Assembly: GCA_022790755.1 (NCBI GenBank)
Contig: JAAVXR010000014.1
Span: forward strand, 1-64,000
DNA from: Hespellia sp.
Lineage (GTDB): Bacteria > Bacillota > Clostridia > Lachnospirales > Lachnospiraceae
Length of the DNA stretch: 64,000 nt
Direction of reading: 5' to 3'
In this document: one piece after another, positions 8,643 through 20,928 of the stretch
How the letters are laid out: each line of letters starts with the position of its first letter
Numbering within the stretch: the first letter of the stretch is position 1
The notes under the pieces: model-generated
What the model was told of the DNA's origin: nothing
Databases searched by the model: none
The model's input: the letters and a program-made list of their open reading frames with translations, nothing else
Position numbers and translations under genes: made by a program

Positions 8643-10252
8643 CCTCTTTTCTTTTTGGTTTTCAAAGCTGCTTCCACAAATCCCTTGAATAATGGATGCG
8701 GACGGTTTGGTCGGGATTTTAACTCCGGATGTGCTTGAGTGGCAATAAACCAAGGATGTTCCGAAATCTCGATCATCTCGACAATACGGCCATCAGGGGA
8801 GATGCCGGCAAGCAGCATTCCGTTTTTGGACAGGATATCGCGGTAATCGTTGTTTATCTCATAGCGATGGCGATGACGTTCATGTACCAGTTCATTTCCA
8901 TATAATTGACATGCTTTGGAAGTCGGAACCAGGGCGCAAGGATAAGAGCCAAGTCTGAGCGTTCCGCCGATATCTTCGACCCCAATTTGATCCGGCATGA
9001 TATGAACGACAGGATGCGTAGTTTGGGGGTTTAGTTCCATGCTGTGGGCGTCGTGGTATCCCAAAACATTGCGGGCAAATTCAACGATGGCAAGCTGCAT
9101 GCCGAGGCAAAGTCCTAGAAAGGGGACTTTATGAGTCCGGGCATATTGAATTGCCTCGATCATACCGTCGATGCCACGGTCTCCAAATCCGCCGGGGACT
9201 AGAATTCCGCTCACATCTCCGAGAATCCGATCGACATTCTCCTCATTGACAGTCTCAGAATCCACCCATTTGATGTTTACGGTGGTATGGCTGAAAATAC
9301 CGCCATGCTTTAATGCTTCTACCACGCTGATATATGCGTCATGTAGTTGCGTATATTTTCCGACCAGTGCAACGGTGACATCCTGCGTAGGTTGGCGAAG
9401 GCAGTTTACCATCTCAATCCAGCCTTTCAGATCTGGAGTTGGGCAGTCCAAGTGTAGACATTCGCAGACGACGCCGGCGAGATTTTCCCGCTCCATGGCG
9501 AGCGGTGCTTCATAGAGATATTCCACGTCCAGATTTTGCAGTACATGGCTGGCTGGAAGGTTACAGAATAAAGAAATCTTGTCCTTCATATCTGTGGTCA
9601 ATGGATACTCGGACCTGCAGACGATGACATCCGGCTGGATTCCCATACCTTGTAGTTCTTTAACGCTTGCCTGTGTCGGTTTCGTTTTCATTTCCTGGGA
9701 TGCTTTCAAATATGGGATCAGTGTGACATGGACCAAGATGGCATTCTCATGTCCCATATCGTGCTGGAATTGGCGGATCGCTTCTAAAAATGGCTGACTT
9801 TCGATGTCACCGACTGTTCCGCCCACCTCGATAATGGCAATTTCTGTGTTTTTGGCTGCCGGATTCCGGTAGAACCGGCTTTTGATTTCGTTTGTGATAT
9901 GTGGAATCACCTGTACGGTCCCACCGCCAAAGTCACCGCGCCGTTCTTTTTGCAGCACGGACCAGTATATTTTGCCGGTTGTCACATTGGAATTTCTTGT
10001 GAGACTCTCGTCGATGAAACGCTCATAATGTCCCAGATCCAGATCGGTTTCGGCTCCATCGTCCGTCACAAACACTTCGCCGTGCTGTACCGGGTTCATG
10101 GTGCCGGGATCCATATTGATATAAGGATCAAACTTCTGCATGGTGATCGTATAGCCCCTCGCTTTTAACAGACGGCCAAGCGATGCGGCAGTGATGCCCT
10201 TACCGAGTCCGGATACCACGCCACCTGTTACAAATACATATTTTACTGCCAT
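8639..10252 (-). CDS. pyrG: CTP synthase
   Basis: [33 protein letters not shown]; glutaminase [23 protein letters not shown]. Confidence 0.98.
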   Translation of the reverse strand: MAVKYVFVTGGVVSGLGKGITAASLGRLLKARGYTITMQKFDPYINMDPGTMNPVQHGEVFVTDDGAETDLDLGHYERFIDESLTRNSNVTTGKIYWSVLQKERRGDFGGGTVQVIPHITNEIKSRFYRNPAAKNTEIAIIEVGGTVGDIESQPFLEAIRQFQHDMGHENAILVHVTLIPYLKASQEMKTKPTQASVKELQGMGIQPDVIVCRSEYPLTTDMKDKISLFCNLPASHVLQNLDVEYLYEAPLAMERENLAGVVCECLHLDCPTPDLKGWIEMVNCLRQPTQDVTVALVGKYTQLHDAYISVVEALKHGGIFSHTTVNIKWVDSETVNEENVDRILGDVSGILVPGGFGDRGIDGMIEAIQYARTHKVPFLGLCLGMQLAIVEFARNVLGYHDAHSMELNPQTTHPVVHIMPDQIGVEDIGGTLRLGSYPCALVPTSKACQLYGNELVHERHRHRYEINNDYRDILSKNGMLLAGISPDGRIVEMIEISEHPWFIATQAHPELKSRPNRPHPLFKGFVEAALKTKKKRG

Positions 10253-10384
10253 TTTTTCTCCCTTCCTTTAAAACTATCCTGGATAATTGTGAAACTCTCA
10301 CTCTTTAAAAAATAAAATTATACACCTATTTTTTGTAAAAATACAGGATTTTTTGAAAAAAAGGAAAAAAGGATGAGTATTTTG

Positions 10385-11884
10385 TTATGCTCCGTACCAA
10401 ATACGTGGCATTTCACTGCGGCTGGCCTCATAGGAGGCTTCACAGGTCAATTGTATGCCAAGGCGCTTCAACATGCGGATGTCGACGTCCGAGAGCATCA
10501 CGGAGGCGTGCATCTGACAGCCATTCAGTTTGGGTAACTGCTCTAATGCTGCTTTTGCTTCTGCTTGCAGAGCTGCACTGGTGGAAAGGGCAATCAGTAC
10601 TTCGTCTGTGTGAAGGCGTGGATTATGACTCTTGAGATATTCTACTTTCAATTTCTGAATCGGTTCAATTGCTTCCGGGGAAATGACCCTCTTTTTATGG
10701 TCGATACCGGCCAGTTCTTTCGTGGCGTTCAGCAAAAGAGCGGCCGAAGCTCCGAGCAGACGGGTGGTTTTGCCAGTAATGATGGTTCCGTCGGGGAGTT
10801 CCATTGCAGCGGCTGGGCCTCCGGTTTGTGCGGCGCGCTCCAAGGCAGAGGGGACAACACTGCGGTTTTCTACAGAAATATGTGCCTGATTCATCAGAAG
10901 TTCGATCTTTCGGGCGTCCTCCTCCGGCCGTTTGCCGGTTAAAATATTGCTGAGTGACTGATAGTAACGACGGATTATTTCTTGCTTGGAGGCCTCCTGA
11001 CAGATTTCATCATCACAGATACAGTTGCCAGCCATGTTGACACCCATGTCTGTCGGGGATTTGTAAGGGCTGTTTCCGTAGATACGTTCGAAAATCGTGT
11101 TGAGAACCGGGAAAATTTCCACATCACGATTATAATTTACGGTGGTTTCTCCATAAGCTTCCAGATGGAATGGATCAATCATGTTGATATCATTCAGATC
11201 TGCAGTTGCAGCTTCGTATGCCAGGTTGACCGGATGTTTTAACGGTAGATTCCAGACAGGAAACGTTTCGAATTTGGCGAACCCGGCGCGGATTCCCCGT
11301 TTGTGTTCATGATAAAGCTGTGACAGACAAGTTGCCATTTTTCCGCTTCCTGGTCCTGGGGCTGTGACGATGACAAGCGGACGGCTTGTCTCAATATAAT
11401 CGTTTCTGCCATATCCTTCCTCGCTGACGATAAGAGGGATATTGGAAGGATAACCAGGGATATTATAGTGTTGATAGACTTTTACTCCCAGATTTTCCAA
11501 TCGTTTTTTAAATAAAACGCTGCTCTCCTGACCAGAATATTGAGTGATGACGACACTTCCTACGTACAGACCACTCCCATGATAAGAATCAATCAGACGG
11601 AGCACGTCAGAGTCATAAGTGATTCCAAGATCACCGCGGATCTTGTTTTTATCAATATCTTTTGCACTGATTACGATGACAATCTCTGCCTGATCACTGA
11701 GTTGTTTCAGCATGCGTAATTTACTGTCAGGTGCAAAGCCAGGAAGTACGCGTGCTGCATGGAGATCATCAAACAGTTTTCCACCAAATTCCAGATACAA
11801 TTTATTGTCAAATTGATTGATACGTTCCCGAATGTGTTCTGACTGTAATTTGAGATATTTCTCGTTGTCGAATCCAATTTTCAT
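10385..11884 (-). CDS. DUF1846 domain-containing protein
   Basis: MKIGFDNEKYLKLQSEHIRERINQFDNKLYLEFGGKLFDDLHAARVLPGF and GPGSGKMATCLSQLYHE are characteristic of the family. Confidence 0.88.
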   Translation of the reverse strand: MKIGFDNEKYLKLQSEHIRERINQFDNKLYLEFGGKLFDDLHAARVLPGFAPDSKLRMLKQLSDQAEIVIVISAKDIDKNKIRGDLGITYDSDVLRLIDSYHGSGLYVGSVVITQYSGQESSVLFKKRLENLGVKVYQHYNIPGYPSNIPLIVSEEGYGRNDYIETSRPLVIVTAPGPGSGKMATCLSQLYHEHKRGIRAGFAKFETFPVWNLPLKHPVNLAYEAATADLNDINMIDPFHLEAYGETTVNYNRDVEIFPVLNTIFERIYGNSPYKSPTDMGVNMAGNCICDDEICQEASKQEIIRRYYQSLSNILTGKRPEEDARKIELLMNQAHISVENRSVVPSALERAAQTGGPAAAMELPDGTIITGKTTRLLGASAALLLNATKELAGIDHKKRVISPEAIEPIQKLKVEYLKSHNPRLHTDEVLIALSTSAALQAEAKAALEQLPKLNGCQMHASVMLSDVDIRMLKRLGIQLTCEASYEASRSEMPRIWYGA

Positions 11885-12102
11885 TACTGTTTACCGTTCC
11901 CTTCTTCTATGTATTTATGCACATGATTGTAATGAGTCTATGTTATTAAGTATACAATAGAATTGCCTCTGTTTACAATATTTTCACAATGTTTTGGTTG
12001 ATTTATGAAGTATCGCTACTTATAATAGTAATAGTACGTCATTTTCAAACTTTGTCAGATTGTTCTGTGAAATGATGTGCCAGAGATCTTAGGAGGATTG
12101 GA

Positions 12103-14184
12103 ATGAACAATAAAGATAACAAGAAGAAAAACCAGAACAGGCAGAGTTGGAATATTATTTTGGTAACAACATTGATGGCTGCTTTTCTGGTTTTTGGCTT
12201 GTATTCGATGATGCAGGATACGACGCCGGAAGAAATTTCATATAATGAATTTTTGAAGATGGTGGATGACGGAGAGGTCGAGAAAGTCACCATTGGAAAT
12301 ACCAAGATTTTCATTACCACGAAAGATAATGTCAAAGAAGACAGTGAAGAAAATCCTCTGGACAAGATGTTAAGAGAAAGCACGGGTGGCAATGAGAAAC
12401 AGCCAAACTTTTATACCGGTGCTGTAAAAGATGATTCACTTTCCGATCGACTGTATGAGGCGGATGTGGAATATGGACAGGAGATACCGGACACTGCACA
12501 ATCAATGGTGCTTGAAGTTTTTATCACGGTGATTCTGCCGATTCTGATGATTGTGATTCTGTTTAATTTCCTGATGCGCCGAATGTCAAAAGGTGGCGGA
12601 ATGATGGGAATTGGAAAGAGTAATGCCAAGGTTTATGTGGAAAAGGAGACGGGAGTCACGTTTCAGGATGTGGCTGGACAGGATGAAGCGAAAGAATCTC
12701 TGCAAGAAGTAGTCGATTTTCTGCATAATCCTGGTAAATATACCGGAATTGGGGCGAAACTTCCGAAGGGAGCGTTGCTGGTGGGACCTCCCGGGACCGG
12801 AAAAACGTTGTTAGCCAAAGCAGTGGCTGGGGAGGCAAAGGTCCCGTTTTTCTCACTTTCCGGATCTGCATTTGTTGAAATGTATGTGGGCGTCGGTGCA
12901 TCTCGAGTTCGGGATTTATTCAAGCAAGCGCAGGCTATGGCTCCCTGTATCGTGTTTATTGACGAGATTGATGCAATTGGAAAGAGCAGGGATAATGGAC
13001 TGGGCAGTAACGATGAGAGAGAACAGACATTGAACCAATTATTGGCGGAGATGGATGGGTTTGATACCAATAAAGGGTTGTTACTTCTGGCGGCGACGAA
13101 TCGTCCGGAAGTTTTGGACCCGGCGCTTCTTCGTCCGGGACGTTTCGATCGTCGGATCATCGTGGATAAGCCGGATTTGAAAGGGCGTACAGATACGCTG
13201 AAAGTACATTCAAAAGATGTCAAGATGGATGAGACGGTAGATTTAGAAGCGATTGCGTTGGCGACTTCCGGAGCAGTGGGTTCAGATTTGGCGAACATGA
13301 TCAATGAAGCGGCGATCAATGCGGTGAAGAACGGAAGAAAGGTTGTCAGCCAGGGTGATTTGTTTGAAGCGGTGGAAGTAGTCTTAGTCGGAAAAGAAAA
13401 GAAAGATCGAATCATGAGCAAAGAAGAGCGCAGGATTGTATCTTATCATGAGGTAGGACATGCGCTGGTGAGTGCGCTGCAAAAAGATGCGGAGCCAGTT
13501 CAGAAGATTACGATTGTGCCGCGTACCATGGGAGCATTGGGGTATGTGATGCAGACGCCGGAAGAAGAGAAGTTCCTGAATACGAAAAAGGAACTGGAAG
13601 CGATGTTGGTAGGTACTTTGGCCGGACGGGCAGCGGAGGAGATTGTGTTTGACACAGTGACGACCGGGGCCTCTAATGATATCGAGAAAGCGACAAAGCT
13701 TGCCCGGGCAATGATTACGCAATATGGTATGTCAGAAAAATTTGGTTTGGTTGGCCTGGAGTCAATACAGAGCAGGTATTTGGATGGAAGACCGGTGAAG
13801 AATTGCGGTGAGGCAACTGCCGCTGAGATTGATACGGAAGTGATGCGGATGTTGAAAGAATCTTACGAGGAGGCAAAACGGCTTTTGAGTGAGCATCGTA
13901 AGACTTTGGATGAGATTGCGGCATTTTTGATCGAGAAAGAAACTATCACAGGGAAGGAATTCATGAAGATTTTCCGAGAAGCAGAAGGAATCCCAGAGCC
14001 GGATGAGAAAGAGGAAAGCGATAAAAGTGACAAAAAGGAAGAACGGATTGTCATGAAAAAGACGGAGGACGTCATTTGTCTGGGGACAAATAGTGAGCCG
14101 GATACGACCATAGAGAATGGGACTGACGAATCTTCACAGGAAGAGGAGCAAGAGAAGAAAGGTGGGTATTCTCTGGTAGAATAG
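12103..14184 (+). CDS. ftsH: ATP-dependent zinc metalloprotease FtsH
   Basis: Walker [22 protein letters not shown] region, zinc site [10 protein letters not shown]. Confidence 0.97.
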   Translation: MNNKDNKKKNQNRQSWNIILVTTLMAAFLVFGLYSMMQDTTPEEISYNEFLKMVDDGEVEKVTIGNTKIFITTKDNVKEDSEENPLDKMLRESTGGNEKQPNFYTGAVKDDSLSDRLYEADVEYGQEIPDTAQSMVLEVFITVILPILMIVILFNFLMRRMSKGGGMMGIGKSNAKVYVEKETGVTFQDVAGQDEAKESLQEVVDFLHNPGKYTGIGAKLPKGALLVGPPGTGKTLLAKAVAGEAKVPFFSLSGSAFVEMYVGVGASRVRDLFKQAQAMAPCIVFIDEIDAIGKSRDNGLGSNDEREQTLNQLLAEMDGFDTNKGLLLLAATNRPEVLDPALLRPGRFDRRIIVDKPDLKGRTDTLKVHSKDVKMDETVDLEAIALATSGAVGSDLANMINEAAINAVKNGRKVVSQGDLFEAVEVVLVGKEKKDRIMSKEERRIVSYHEVGHALVSALQKDAEPVQKITIVPRTMGALGYVMQTPEEEKFLNTKKELEAMLVGTLAGRAAEEIVFDTVTTGASNDIEKATKLARAMITQYGMSEKFGLVGLESIQSRYLDGRPVKNCGEATAAEIDTEVMRMLKESYEEAKRLLSEHRKTLDEIAAFLIEKETITGKEFMKIFREAEGIPEPDEKEESDKSDKKEERIVMKKTEDVICLGTNSEPDTTIENGTDESSQEEEQEKKGGYSLVE

Positions 14185-14199
14185 TATAAGCGAATATAT

Positions 14200-14241
14200 C
14201 CCACAAAATCGGAGAACGGATTTCGATTTTGTGGGATTTTT
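14200..14241 (+). terminator. Intrinsic terminator after ftsH
   Basis: CCCACAAAATCG / CGATTTTGTGGG perfect 12-bp stem followed by ATTTTTCT. Confidence 0.88.
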
Positions 14242-14266
14242 CTATGATATTGAGAAGGGGGTACTT

Positions 14267-16120
14267 ATGGAAAATATAGATTTTGATATTGAAGAGGAAT
14301 TGAAAAAACTTCCTGGCAGACCAGGCGTCTATATTATGCATGATGAAAAAGATCATATTATTTATGTCGGGAAAGCGATCAGTCTGAAAAATCGTGTGCG
14401 TCAGTATTTTCAGAGCAGCCGTAACAAGGGAGTAAAGATTGAACAGATGGTGACGCACATCCGGAGATTTGAATATATTGTGACAGATTCTGAATTGGAA
14501 GCTTTGGTATTGGAATGTAATCTGATCAAAGAACATCGGCCGAAATATAATACGATGCTGATGGATGATAAGACATATCCATTTATCAAAGTGACTGCGA
14601 ATGAGGCATTTCCTCGGGTGCTGATTTCCAGGAAAATGTTAAAGGATAAGGCCAAGTATTTTGGACCATTTACAAGCGGACAAGCAGTGAGAGATACGAT
14701 TGATTTGATTCATAAACTCTACCATATTCGCAGCTGTAATCGAAATTTACCAAAAGACATGGGGAAGGAGCGGCCTTGTCTGAATTACCATATTCATCAA
14801 TGTAATGCTCCCTGTCAAGGTTATATTTCTGAGGAGGACTACGGGAGAGCTGTCACAGAGGTGTTGCGCTTTTTGAATGGACACTATGACACCATTTTGA
14901 AAGAATTGGAAAAGAAAATGAACGTGGCTTCAGAAGCGCTAGAATTTGAAAAGGCGATTGAATATCGGGAATTGTTAAATAGTGTGAAGAAAGTTGCACA
15001 GAAGCAGAAGATCACAGATTCTAGCGGAGAAGACAGGGATATTTTGGCGGTGGCGACTGAGGAAGAAGATGCGGTAGTGCAGGTGTTTTTTATTCGTGGT
15101 GGACGTCTGATCGGACGGGATCATTTTTATCTGAGAATTACAACGGGCGAAAAAGAGGCGGAGATTCTGGATAGTTTTATCAAACAATATTATGCGGGAA
15201 CTCCTTTCATTCCCGGGGAGCTAATGCTTCCCGAAGAGTTGGAGGATACGCGGGTGCTTGAGGAATGGTTGAGTGCGAAGCGTGGTGCGAAGGTGGTAAT
15301 ACGGGTTCCGAAAAAAGGGACCAAGGAAAAGTTGGTGGAGCTGGCAGCAGATAATGCAAAACTGGTTTTAAGTAAAGATAAGGAACGGTTGAAACGGGAG
15401 GAGGGACGTACCATCGGTGCCGTTAAAGAGATTGCCAAAATTCTAGAGATTGAGGAAATTCGGCGGATGGAGGCATATGACATCTCCAATACCAACGGTT
15501 TTGAGTCGGTTGGCTCTATGGTGGTATATGAATCCGGCAAACCGAAACGAAATGATTACCGCAAATTCAAGATCAAAGGAATCCAAGGTGCAGATGATTA
15601 TGGCAGCATGAAAGAAGTTTTGACTCGGCGGTTTCAACATGGATTTAAAGAACGGGAGGAGAGCAAGGAGCTGGGAGGATTTACCGCGTTTCCGGATTTG
15701 ATTTTGATGGACGGTGGAAAAGGTCAGGTGAATGTGGCTCTGGAAGTTCTGGAGAAACTGCATTTGCAAATACCGGTATGCGGAATGGTGAAAGACGACC
15801 ATCACAGAACCCGGGGTCTTTATTATAATAATATGGAGATTGCGATTGAAAAATCTTCCGAGGCGTTTCGACTGATTACCAGAATCCAGGATGAGGCGCA
15901 CCGTTTTGCGATAGAATATCATCGTCAGTTGCGGGGGAAAGGTCAGGTACATTCTATTTTGGACGATATACCGGGGATCGGTCCAGCCAGGCGCAAAGAG
16001 CTTATGAAGCATTTTCAAAGTCTGGAGGAAATAAAGAACGCGGAAGTAGAAGAATTGTTGAAGCTACCTTCTATGAACGAAAAATCAGCAAAGAGTGTAT
16101 ACAACTTTTTTCACGAGTGA
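14267..16120 (+). CDS. uvrC: Excinuclease ABC subunit C
   Basis: [40 protein letters not shown] and [16 protein letters not shown] HhH. ATG 14267 chosen over GTG 14231, which lies inside the terminator stem. Confidence 0.96.
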   Translation: MENIDFDIEEELKKLPGRPGVYIMHDEKDHIIYVGKAISLKNRVRQYFQSSRNKGVKIEQMVTHIRRFEYIVTDSELEALVLECNLIKEHRPKYNTMLMDDKTYPFIKVTANEAFPRVLISRKMLKDKAKYFGPFTSGQAVRDTIDLIHKLYHIRSCNRNLPKDMGKERPCLNYHIHQCNAPCQGYISEEDYGRAVTEVLRFLNGHYDTILKELEKKMNVASEALEFEKAIEYRELLNSVKKVAQKQKITDSSGEDRDILAVATEEEDAVVQVFFIRGGRLIGRDHFYLRITTGEKEAEILDSFIKQYYAGTPFIPGELMLPEELEDTRVLEEWLSAKRGAKVVIRVPKKGTKEKLVELAADNAKLVLSKDKERLKREEGRTIGAVKEIAKILEIEEIRRMEAYDISNTNGFESVGSMVVYESGKPKRNDYRKFKIKGIQGADDYGSMKEVLTRRFQHGFKEREESKELGGFTAFPDLILMDGGKGQVNVALEVLEKLHLQIPVCGMVKDDHHRTRGLYYNNMEIAIEKSSEAFRLITRIQDEAHRFAIEYHRQLRGKGQVHSILDDIPGIGPARRKELMKHFQSLEEIKNAEVEELLKLPSMNEKSAKSVYNFFHE

Positions 16121-16185
16121 TATACTGAATCTATTGATAATTTACCATCAGGAAGTGGTGGAATAGAAGAATATAAATCAAAGGA

Positions 16186-17118
16186 GTGCATATGGAAAGT
16201 GGAGTAGAGATTAGAGACATTGTAGAGAAGATGGAATTGAAGAATCTGACGCCGAGCATTGATTTGAGCGGAAGAAGAGTGGAGGTACCGGATATCAACA
16301 GGCCAGCGTTGCAGTTGACTGGATATTTTGATCATTTTGGATCAGAACGCGTTCAGATTATTGGTTATGTGGAGTACACGTATCTGCAGACGTTGACCGA
16401 AGAGCGCAGGTCAAAGATTTACGAAGAACTACTGTCATATAAAGTACCCTGTATTATTTTTTGTAGGGATCTGCCTCCGGATGAAATATTGATTCAGAAG
16501 GCGGAGCGGCATCAGATACCAATTTTCCAGTCCGCTCAGAAGACTTCTTCCTTTATGGCGGAAATTATTCGATGGCTGAATGTGCGCCTGGCCCCCTGTA
16601 TTTCTATTCATGGAGTACTGGTTGATGTAAACGGTGTCGGAATTTTGATTATGGGTGAGAGTGGCATTGGTAAGAGCGAGATGGCATTGGAACTGGTAAA
16701 ACGTGGCCATCGACTTGTGACGGACGATGTGGTGGAGATTCGAAAAGTTAGTGATGATACGTTGGTTGGCAGCGCTCCTGAGATTACCAAACATTTTATT
16801 GAGCTGCGGGGAATTGGGATTGTGGATGTCAAATCGTTGTTTGGTGTTCAGAGTGTGAAAGAGACACAGACGATAGACATGGTGATGACTTTGGAAGAGT
16901 GGAACCGAGATAAAGATTATGATCGTCTTGGGTTGGAAGAACAGTATACAGAATTTTTGGGAAATCGGATTATCTGTCATGCACTTCCGGTACGTCCGGG
17001 ACGTAATCTGGCAATCATTGTGGAATCGGCATCTGTGAATTATCGACAAAAACAGATGGGATACAATGCCGCGCAGGAACTTTATCGTAGAGTACAGGAG
17101 AATATAACCAAAAAGTGA
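16186..17118 (+). CDS. hprK: HPr kinase/phosphorylase
   Basis: Walker A GESGIGKSEMALELVKRGHRLVTDD and IELRGIGIVDVKSLFG motifs. Confidence 0.96.
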   Translation: MHMESGVEIRDIVEKMELKNLTPSIDLSGRRVEVPDINRPALQLTGYFDHFGSERVQIIGYVEYTYLQTLTEERRSKIYEELLSYKVPCIIFCRDLPPDEILIQKAERHQIPIFQSAQKTSSFMAEIIRWLNVRLAPCISIHGVLVDVNGVGILIMGESGIGKSEMALELVKRGHRLVTDDVVEIRKVSDDTLVGSAPEITKHFIELRGIGIVDVKSLFGVQSVKETQTIDMVMTLEEWNRDKDYDRLGLEEQYTEFLGNRIICHALPVRPGRNLAIIVESASVNYRQKQMGYNAAQELYRRVQENITKK

Positions 17119-17130
17119 TGGGAGGAAGAG

Positions 17131-18063
17131 ATGAAATATTGTTTTGGAGTAGATGTTGGCGGGACGTCGATTAAGATGGGATTGTTCCGGGAAGATGGAG
17201 ATTTGCTGGAAAAATGGGAGATTGTGACGCGTCAAGAAAATCATAGTGATGAGATTCTGCCGGATATTGCGGAGTCTGTATCGGCCAAAATAAAAGAATA
17301 TCGTCTCACCCGAGAAATGGTTACAGGAATAGGAATCGGCGTGCCAGCTCCGGTCACAGAGGATGGGATTGTGAATGGTTGTGCGAATCTGGGCTGGGAA
17401 TATAAAGAAGTGAAACGTGAAATGGAAAGTCTAACTGGACTTTTGGTCAGAGTGGGAAATGATGCCAATGTGGCGGCTCTGGGAGAAATGTGGAAGGGGG
17501 CCGGAGCCGGACAGAGGAATTTGGTTATGGTGACGCTGGGGACCGGTGTCGGAGGTGGATTGGTTGTAGGTGGAAAAGCCATTGCAGGGGCGCATGGTGC
17601 CGGTGGGGAGATCGGTCATATGTGCGTCAATTACAAGGAGAAAGAAGTCTGCGGCTGTGGAAATTCTGGCTGTCTGGAACAATACGCCTCAGCGACCGGG
17701 ATTGTACGAATTGCAAAAAAAAGGCTGGAAGGAAATTCAGAGAATACGGTATTGACTTCTGAAAATCTGACTGCGAAGCAGGTGTTCGACGCGGTGAAAG
17801 CGGGAGATCAGATTGCCTGTGAGATTGCGGAAGAATTTGGAAACTACATGGGACATGCGTTGGCAAATATTGCGGCGATTGTAGATCCGGCAGTTATCGT
17901 ATTTGGTGGAGGAGTTTCCCGTGCGGGAGAGATACTTTTGGATTATGTGAGGAAGCCTTATCAGGAACGAGCTTTTTTTGCGGACCGGGCCGTGAAATTT
18001 GTACTTGCAGAACTGGGAAATGATGCTGGAATATATGGCGCTGCAAAATTGATTTTAGAATAA
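17131..18063 (+). CDS. ROK-family glucokinase
   Basis: FGVDVGGTSIKMGLF, GTGVGGGLVVGG, ROK zinc motif CGCGNSGCLEQYAS. Confidence 0.93.
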   Translation: MKYCFGVDVGGTSIKMGLFREDGDLLEKWEIVTRQENHSDEILPDIAESVSAKIKEYRLTREMVTGIGIGVPAPVTEDGIVNGCANLGWEYKEVKREMESLTGLLVRVGNDANVAALGEMWKGAGAGQRNLVMVTLGTGVGGGLVVGGKAIAGAHGAGGEIGHMCVNYKEKEVCGCGNSGCLEQYASATGIVRIAKKRLEGNSENTVLTSENLTAKQVFDAVKAGDQIACEIAEEFGNYMGHALANIAAIVDPAVIVFGGGVSRAGEILLDYVRKPYQERAFFADRAVKFVLAELGNDAGIYGAAKLILE

Positions 18064-18077
18064 TAATAATGGAATAG

Positions 18078-18120
18078 AAAAAAGAATCGCCGCTGCTAAG
18101 AGCTTTGCGATTCTTTTTTT
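18078..18120. terminator. Bidirectional terminator between glucokinase and PBP1A genes
   Basis: AAAAAAGAATCGC...GCGATTCTTTTTTT. Confidence 0.85.
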
Positions 18121-18124
18121 ATTC

Positions 18125-20692
18125 TCAACCTTCGGCAGGAGGCGCGTCACCGCCGCCATCGGCAGGAGGTGCGTCACCACCGCCATCAGGAGGGGTGTCA
18201 CCACCATCTTCAGGAGGAGTATCACCGCCACCTTCTGAGGGAGGAGGAACGTCGCCACCTTCAGGAGGAGTATCACCATTATTTTCACCATTCTCGCCGT
18301 TCTCGCCATTTTCTTCTGTTTCTTCTTCTGGATCAGGCTCTACATAATGTCCATAACAGCTCTGTGAGGGCGCGGTACCTGGAGCAAAATATTCTGTCAG
18401 ACCAGGACAACTTCCGGTAGCCAACATTCCAGATTCGGTACAGATGGTTTTTTGCTCAATTTCAGGTGGCATCACGAAGTCCCTGTATTCTAGATTGGCG
18501 TGAATCCGTGTCATAATACTTCGCCACAAATCTAAGTGCCAAGAAGTATTGCTCAGTGGTTTATTTGCATCATAACCGCCCCATACAGAACAGGTATAAT
18601 AAGGGGTAAATGCAGAAAACCAGATATCCACACTACCATTTGAACTGTCTGTACTAGTACCGGTCTTTCCGGATACAGGCATGTTACCAAGCCGTGCGCG
18701 TGTACCAGTTCCCTGTGTGACAACGTCGATCATCGCGTTTGTCAGGAGAGCAGCGGTGGAAGATTGCATCACTTGTTCTGTATCTGGCGTATTTTCCAGA
18801 AGAACATTTCCGTCATGATCCAAAATTTCGGTATACAAAATTGGCTTTGTGTAGACGCCATTATTTGCAATTGCTGCATATGCGGCCGTCATTTCCAGAT
18901 TATAAACTCCGCGGGTGATACCACCTAAAGCGGTCGGAAGCTGAATATCGGAATATCCGGGGAAATTTGGATCGTTGCCGTCCACCAAAGTAGAGAAGTG
19001 GAGGCGTCTCAGGTAATCATAACCAATTTGTGGACCGATATCAGATAATACTTTGACAGTTACCACGTTGGCTGACTGTTCGATTGCTCTGCGAACTGTG
19101 AAATTGCCTTTGTAGGAATTGGCACCCCACCAGTTGCGGACCGGTGTGCCGTCTTCATAATTAAATGGAGAATCTTCCGTAGCAGTTGCCAGGGTATAGC
19201 CACAGGCATCCAGAGCGGGCAAGTAAGTAGAGAGCACCTTAAAACAGGAACCGGGCTGTCTTGGCGAATCGGTTGCCCGATTCAAGGACAAGCTGGACTT
19301 CTTGTCTCCGCGTCCGCCTACAATTGCTTTCACCTGCCCCGTATACTGATCCATTATGACAACGGAAGTTTGAGGTTGCGGATTAATGGAAAGTCGTTCA
19401 TCATAAGTATCGTTTTCTGTGACATTCAGAGTAGTCTTATATTCATTTACTGCCTGTTGGGCTTCTTCCGGAGAAGAAAAGATAAGCGGATATTTACCAC
19501 CACGGGTATCTGAAAGAAATTTTCGGAGCATTTCTGTACTATAGTTCTCCACTGTGCCGTCTGCTCTTGTGACAGTTGCAACGAATTCTACTCCATACTC
19601 AATCAGCCAGGGGTAATTTTCGTTATTGGCGACTTCTTCATCGCAGATCTGTTGGATTCCGAGATCCTGAGTCGCTTTGATTGTCAAACCGCCGCTATAC
19701 AATGCATTATAAGCCTGTGTATAAGTATACCCTTTTTTGTTTTGCAGATCTTCTATCACTTGTTCGGTGAGAGCATCAATAAAATAAGTGTATGGTTTTT
19801 CTTCTGTGACGGCGGCGTTTGTCGTCTGGATTCGAGAGTAGACATCATCGGCAATGGCTTCATCATAGGCTTCTTTTGTAATGAAACCCTGATCCAACAT
19901 GTTCTTTAACACTTTATCGCGGCGCTTTTTGTTGCTTTCCGGGTTGGTGATTGGATTATGGTTGGACGGACTCTGTGTAATACCGGCAATTGCGGCGCAC
20001 TCTGAGAGATTGAGCTCAGATACATCCTTGTTAAAATACCGCAAGGCAGCGGATTGTACACCCAAACAGTTCTGGCCAAGGTTGATAGTATTCATATAGG
20101 CTTCCAGAACTTCGTCCTTACTCATCTGTTTTTCAATCTCTACGGCAAGAAATTGTTCCTGCAGCTTTCGTTCTAATCTGTCATAAAAGGTTTTTTCCTC
20201 GGTAAAGTTTGGGAATACATTGTTCTTGATTAATTGCTGAGTCAATGTACTGGCACCTTCGCTAAAATTACCGGATGTGATGCCTACAACGCCAGCACGG
20301 AGGATTCCCTGAAGGTCGATTCCGTTATGTTCATAGAAACGCTCGTCCTCAATTGCGATAAATGCATGGGCAAGGTTGTCCGGAATCGTGTCAATTTTTT
20401 TGTAAATTCGGTTGGCTCCCGAGGAGACAAATCGTTCCAGTTCTGTTCCATCCTGGGCGTATACAAATGTCGTGTAGCCGGAAGGGCGGACGTCCTCTGG
20501 GGTAACGGTAGGCGTATCATCTATAATTCTTTTCACAAACAGACCTACGCCTGCGGCGCCCAGGATCATCACCAACAACATGCATATGAGCAATGCTTTA
20601 AAAAAACGGACGCCGATTCGTTTCTTTTTCATATTTTTATTTGAAGATATCTTCTTTTGCTTATTCGAAGCTTTTTTCTTTCCATAATTCAT
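18125..20692 (-). CDS. Class A penicillin-binding protein (PBP1A family) with Gly/Pro/Asp-rich C-terminal tail
   Basis: Transglycosylase EDERFYEHNGIDLQGILRA...EGASTLTQQLIKN; transpeptidase SxxK (RQPGSCFKVLS), SAN, KTGT; low-complexity tail. Confidence 0.95.
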   Translation of the reverse strand: MNYGKKKASNKQKKISSNKNMKKKRIGVRFFKALLICMLLVMILGAAGVGLFVKRIIDDTPTVTPEDVRPSGYTTFVYAQDGTELERFVSSGANRIYKKIDTIPDNLAHAFIAIEDERFYEHNGIDLQGILRAGVVGITSGNFSEGASTLTQQLIKNNVFPNFTEEKTFYDRLERKLQEQFLAVEIEKQMSKDEVLEAYMNTINLGQNCLGVQSAALRYFNKDVSELNLSECAAIAGITQSPSNHNPITNPESNKKRRDKVLKNMLDQGFITKEAYDEAIADDVYSRIQTTNAAVTEEKPYTYFIDALTEQVIEDLQNKKGYTYTQAYNALYSGGLTIKATQDLGIQQICDEEVANNENYPWLIEYGVEFVATVTRADGTVENYSTEMLRKFLSDTRGGKYPLIFSSPEEAQQAVNEYKTTLNVTENDTYDERLSINPQPQTSVVIMDQYTGQVKAIVGGRGDKKSSLSLNRATDSPRQPGSCFKVLSTYLPALDACGYTLATATEDSPFNYEDGTPVRNWWGANSYKGNFTVRRAIEQSANVVTVKVLSDIGPQIGYDYLRRLHFSTLVDGNDPNFPGYSDIQLPTALGGITRGVYNLEMTAAYAAIANNGVYTKPILYTEILDHDGNVLLENTPDTEQVMQSSTAALLTNAMIDVVTQGTGTRARLGNMPVSGKTGTSTDSSNGSVDIWFSAFTPYYTCSVWGGYDANKPLSNTSWHLDLWRSIMTRIHANLEYRDFVMPPEIEQKTICTESGMLATGSCPGLTEYFAPGTAPSQSCYGHYVEPDPEEETEENGENGENGENNGDTPPEGGDVPPPSEGGGDTPPEDGGDTPPDGGGDAPPADGGGDAPPAEG

Positions 20693-20928
20693 GAATAATA
20701 TCCTCCTTTATTCATTTTCCCATTATAGCAAATTTGCATGTTTAAATAAAGAAAAAAATGAAAAGTTCATATTTCTACAAAAATTCTTAAGAAATCTATT
20801 GTTGGGACCGTTTGATTCCTGTTATACTTTTGCGTGTAGATAATATTGTCTGACGCACGGTACTATTCAACAATAATTGAATAAAACAGTGCGCCGGGAG
20901 ATAGACAGTTTAGATGGAGTGAGACGAA

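Noticed and set aside
12663-13421. 252-aa minus-strand ORF
   Set aside because: Antisense to ftsH with Ser/Pro-rich shadow translation
14231-14266. Upstream GTG start for uvrC
   Set aside because: Lies in the 3' arm of the ftsH terminator; ATG 14267 has a better RBS and matches the usual UvrC N-terminus
16435-17244. 269-aa minus-strand ORF
   Set aside because: Antisense to hprK, whose motifs are unambiguous
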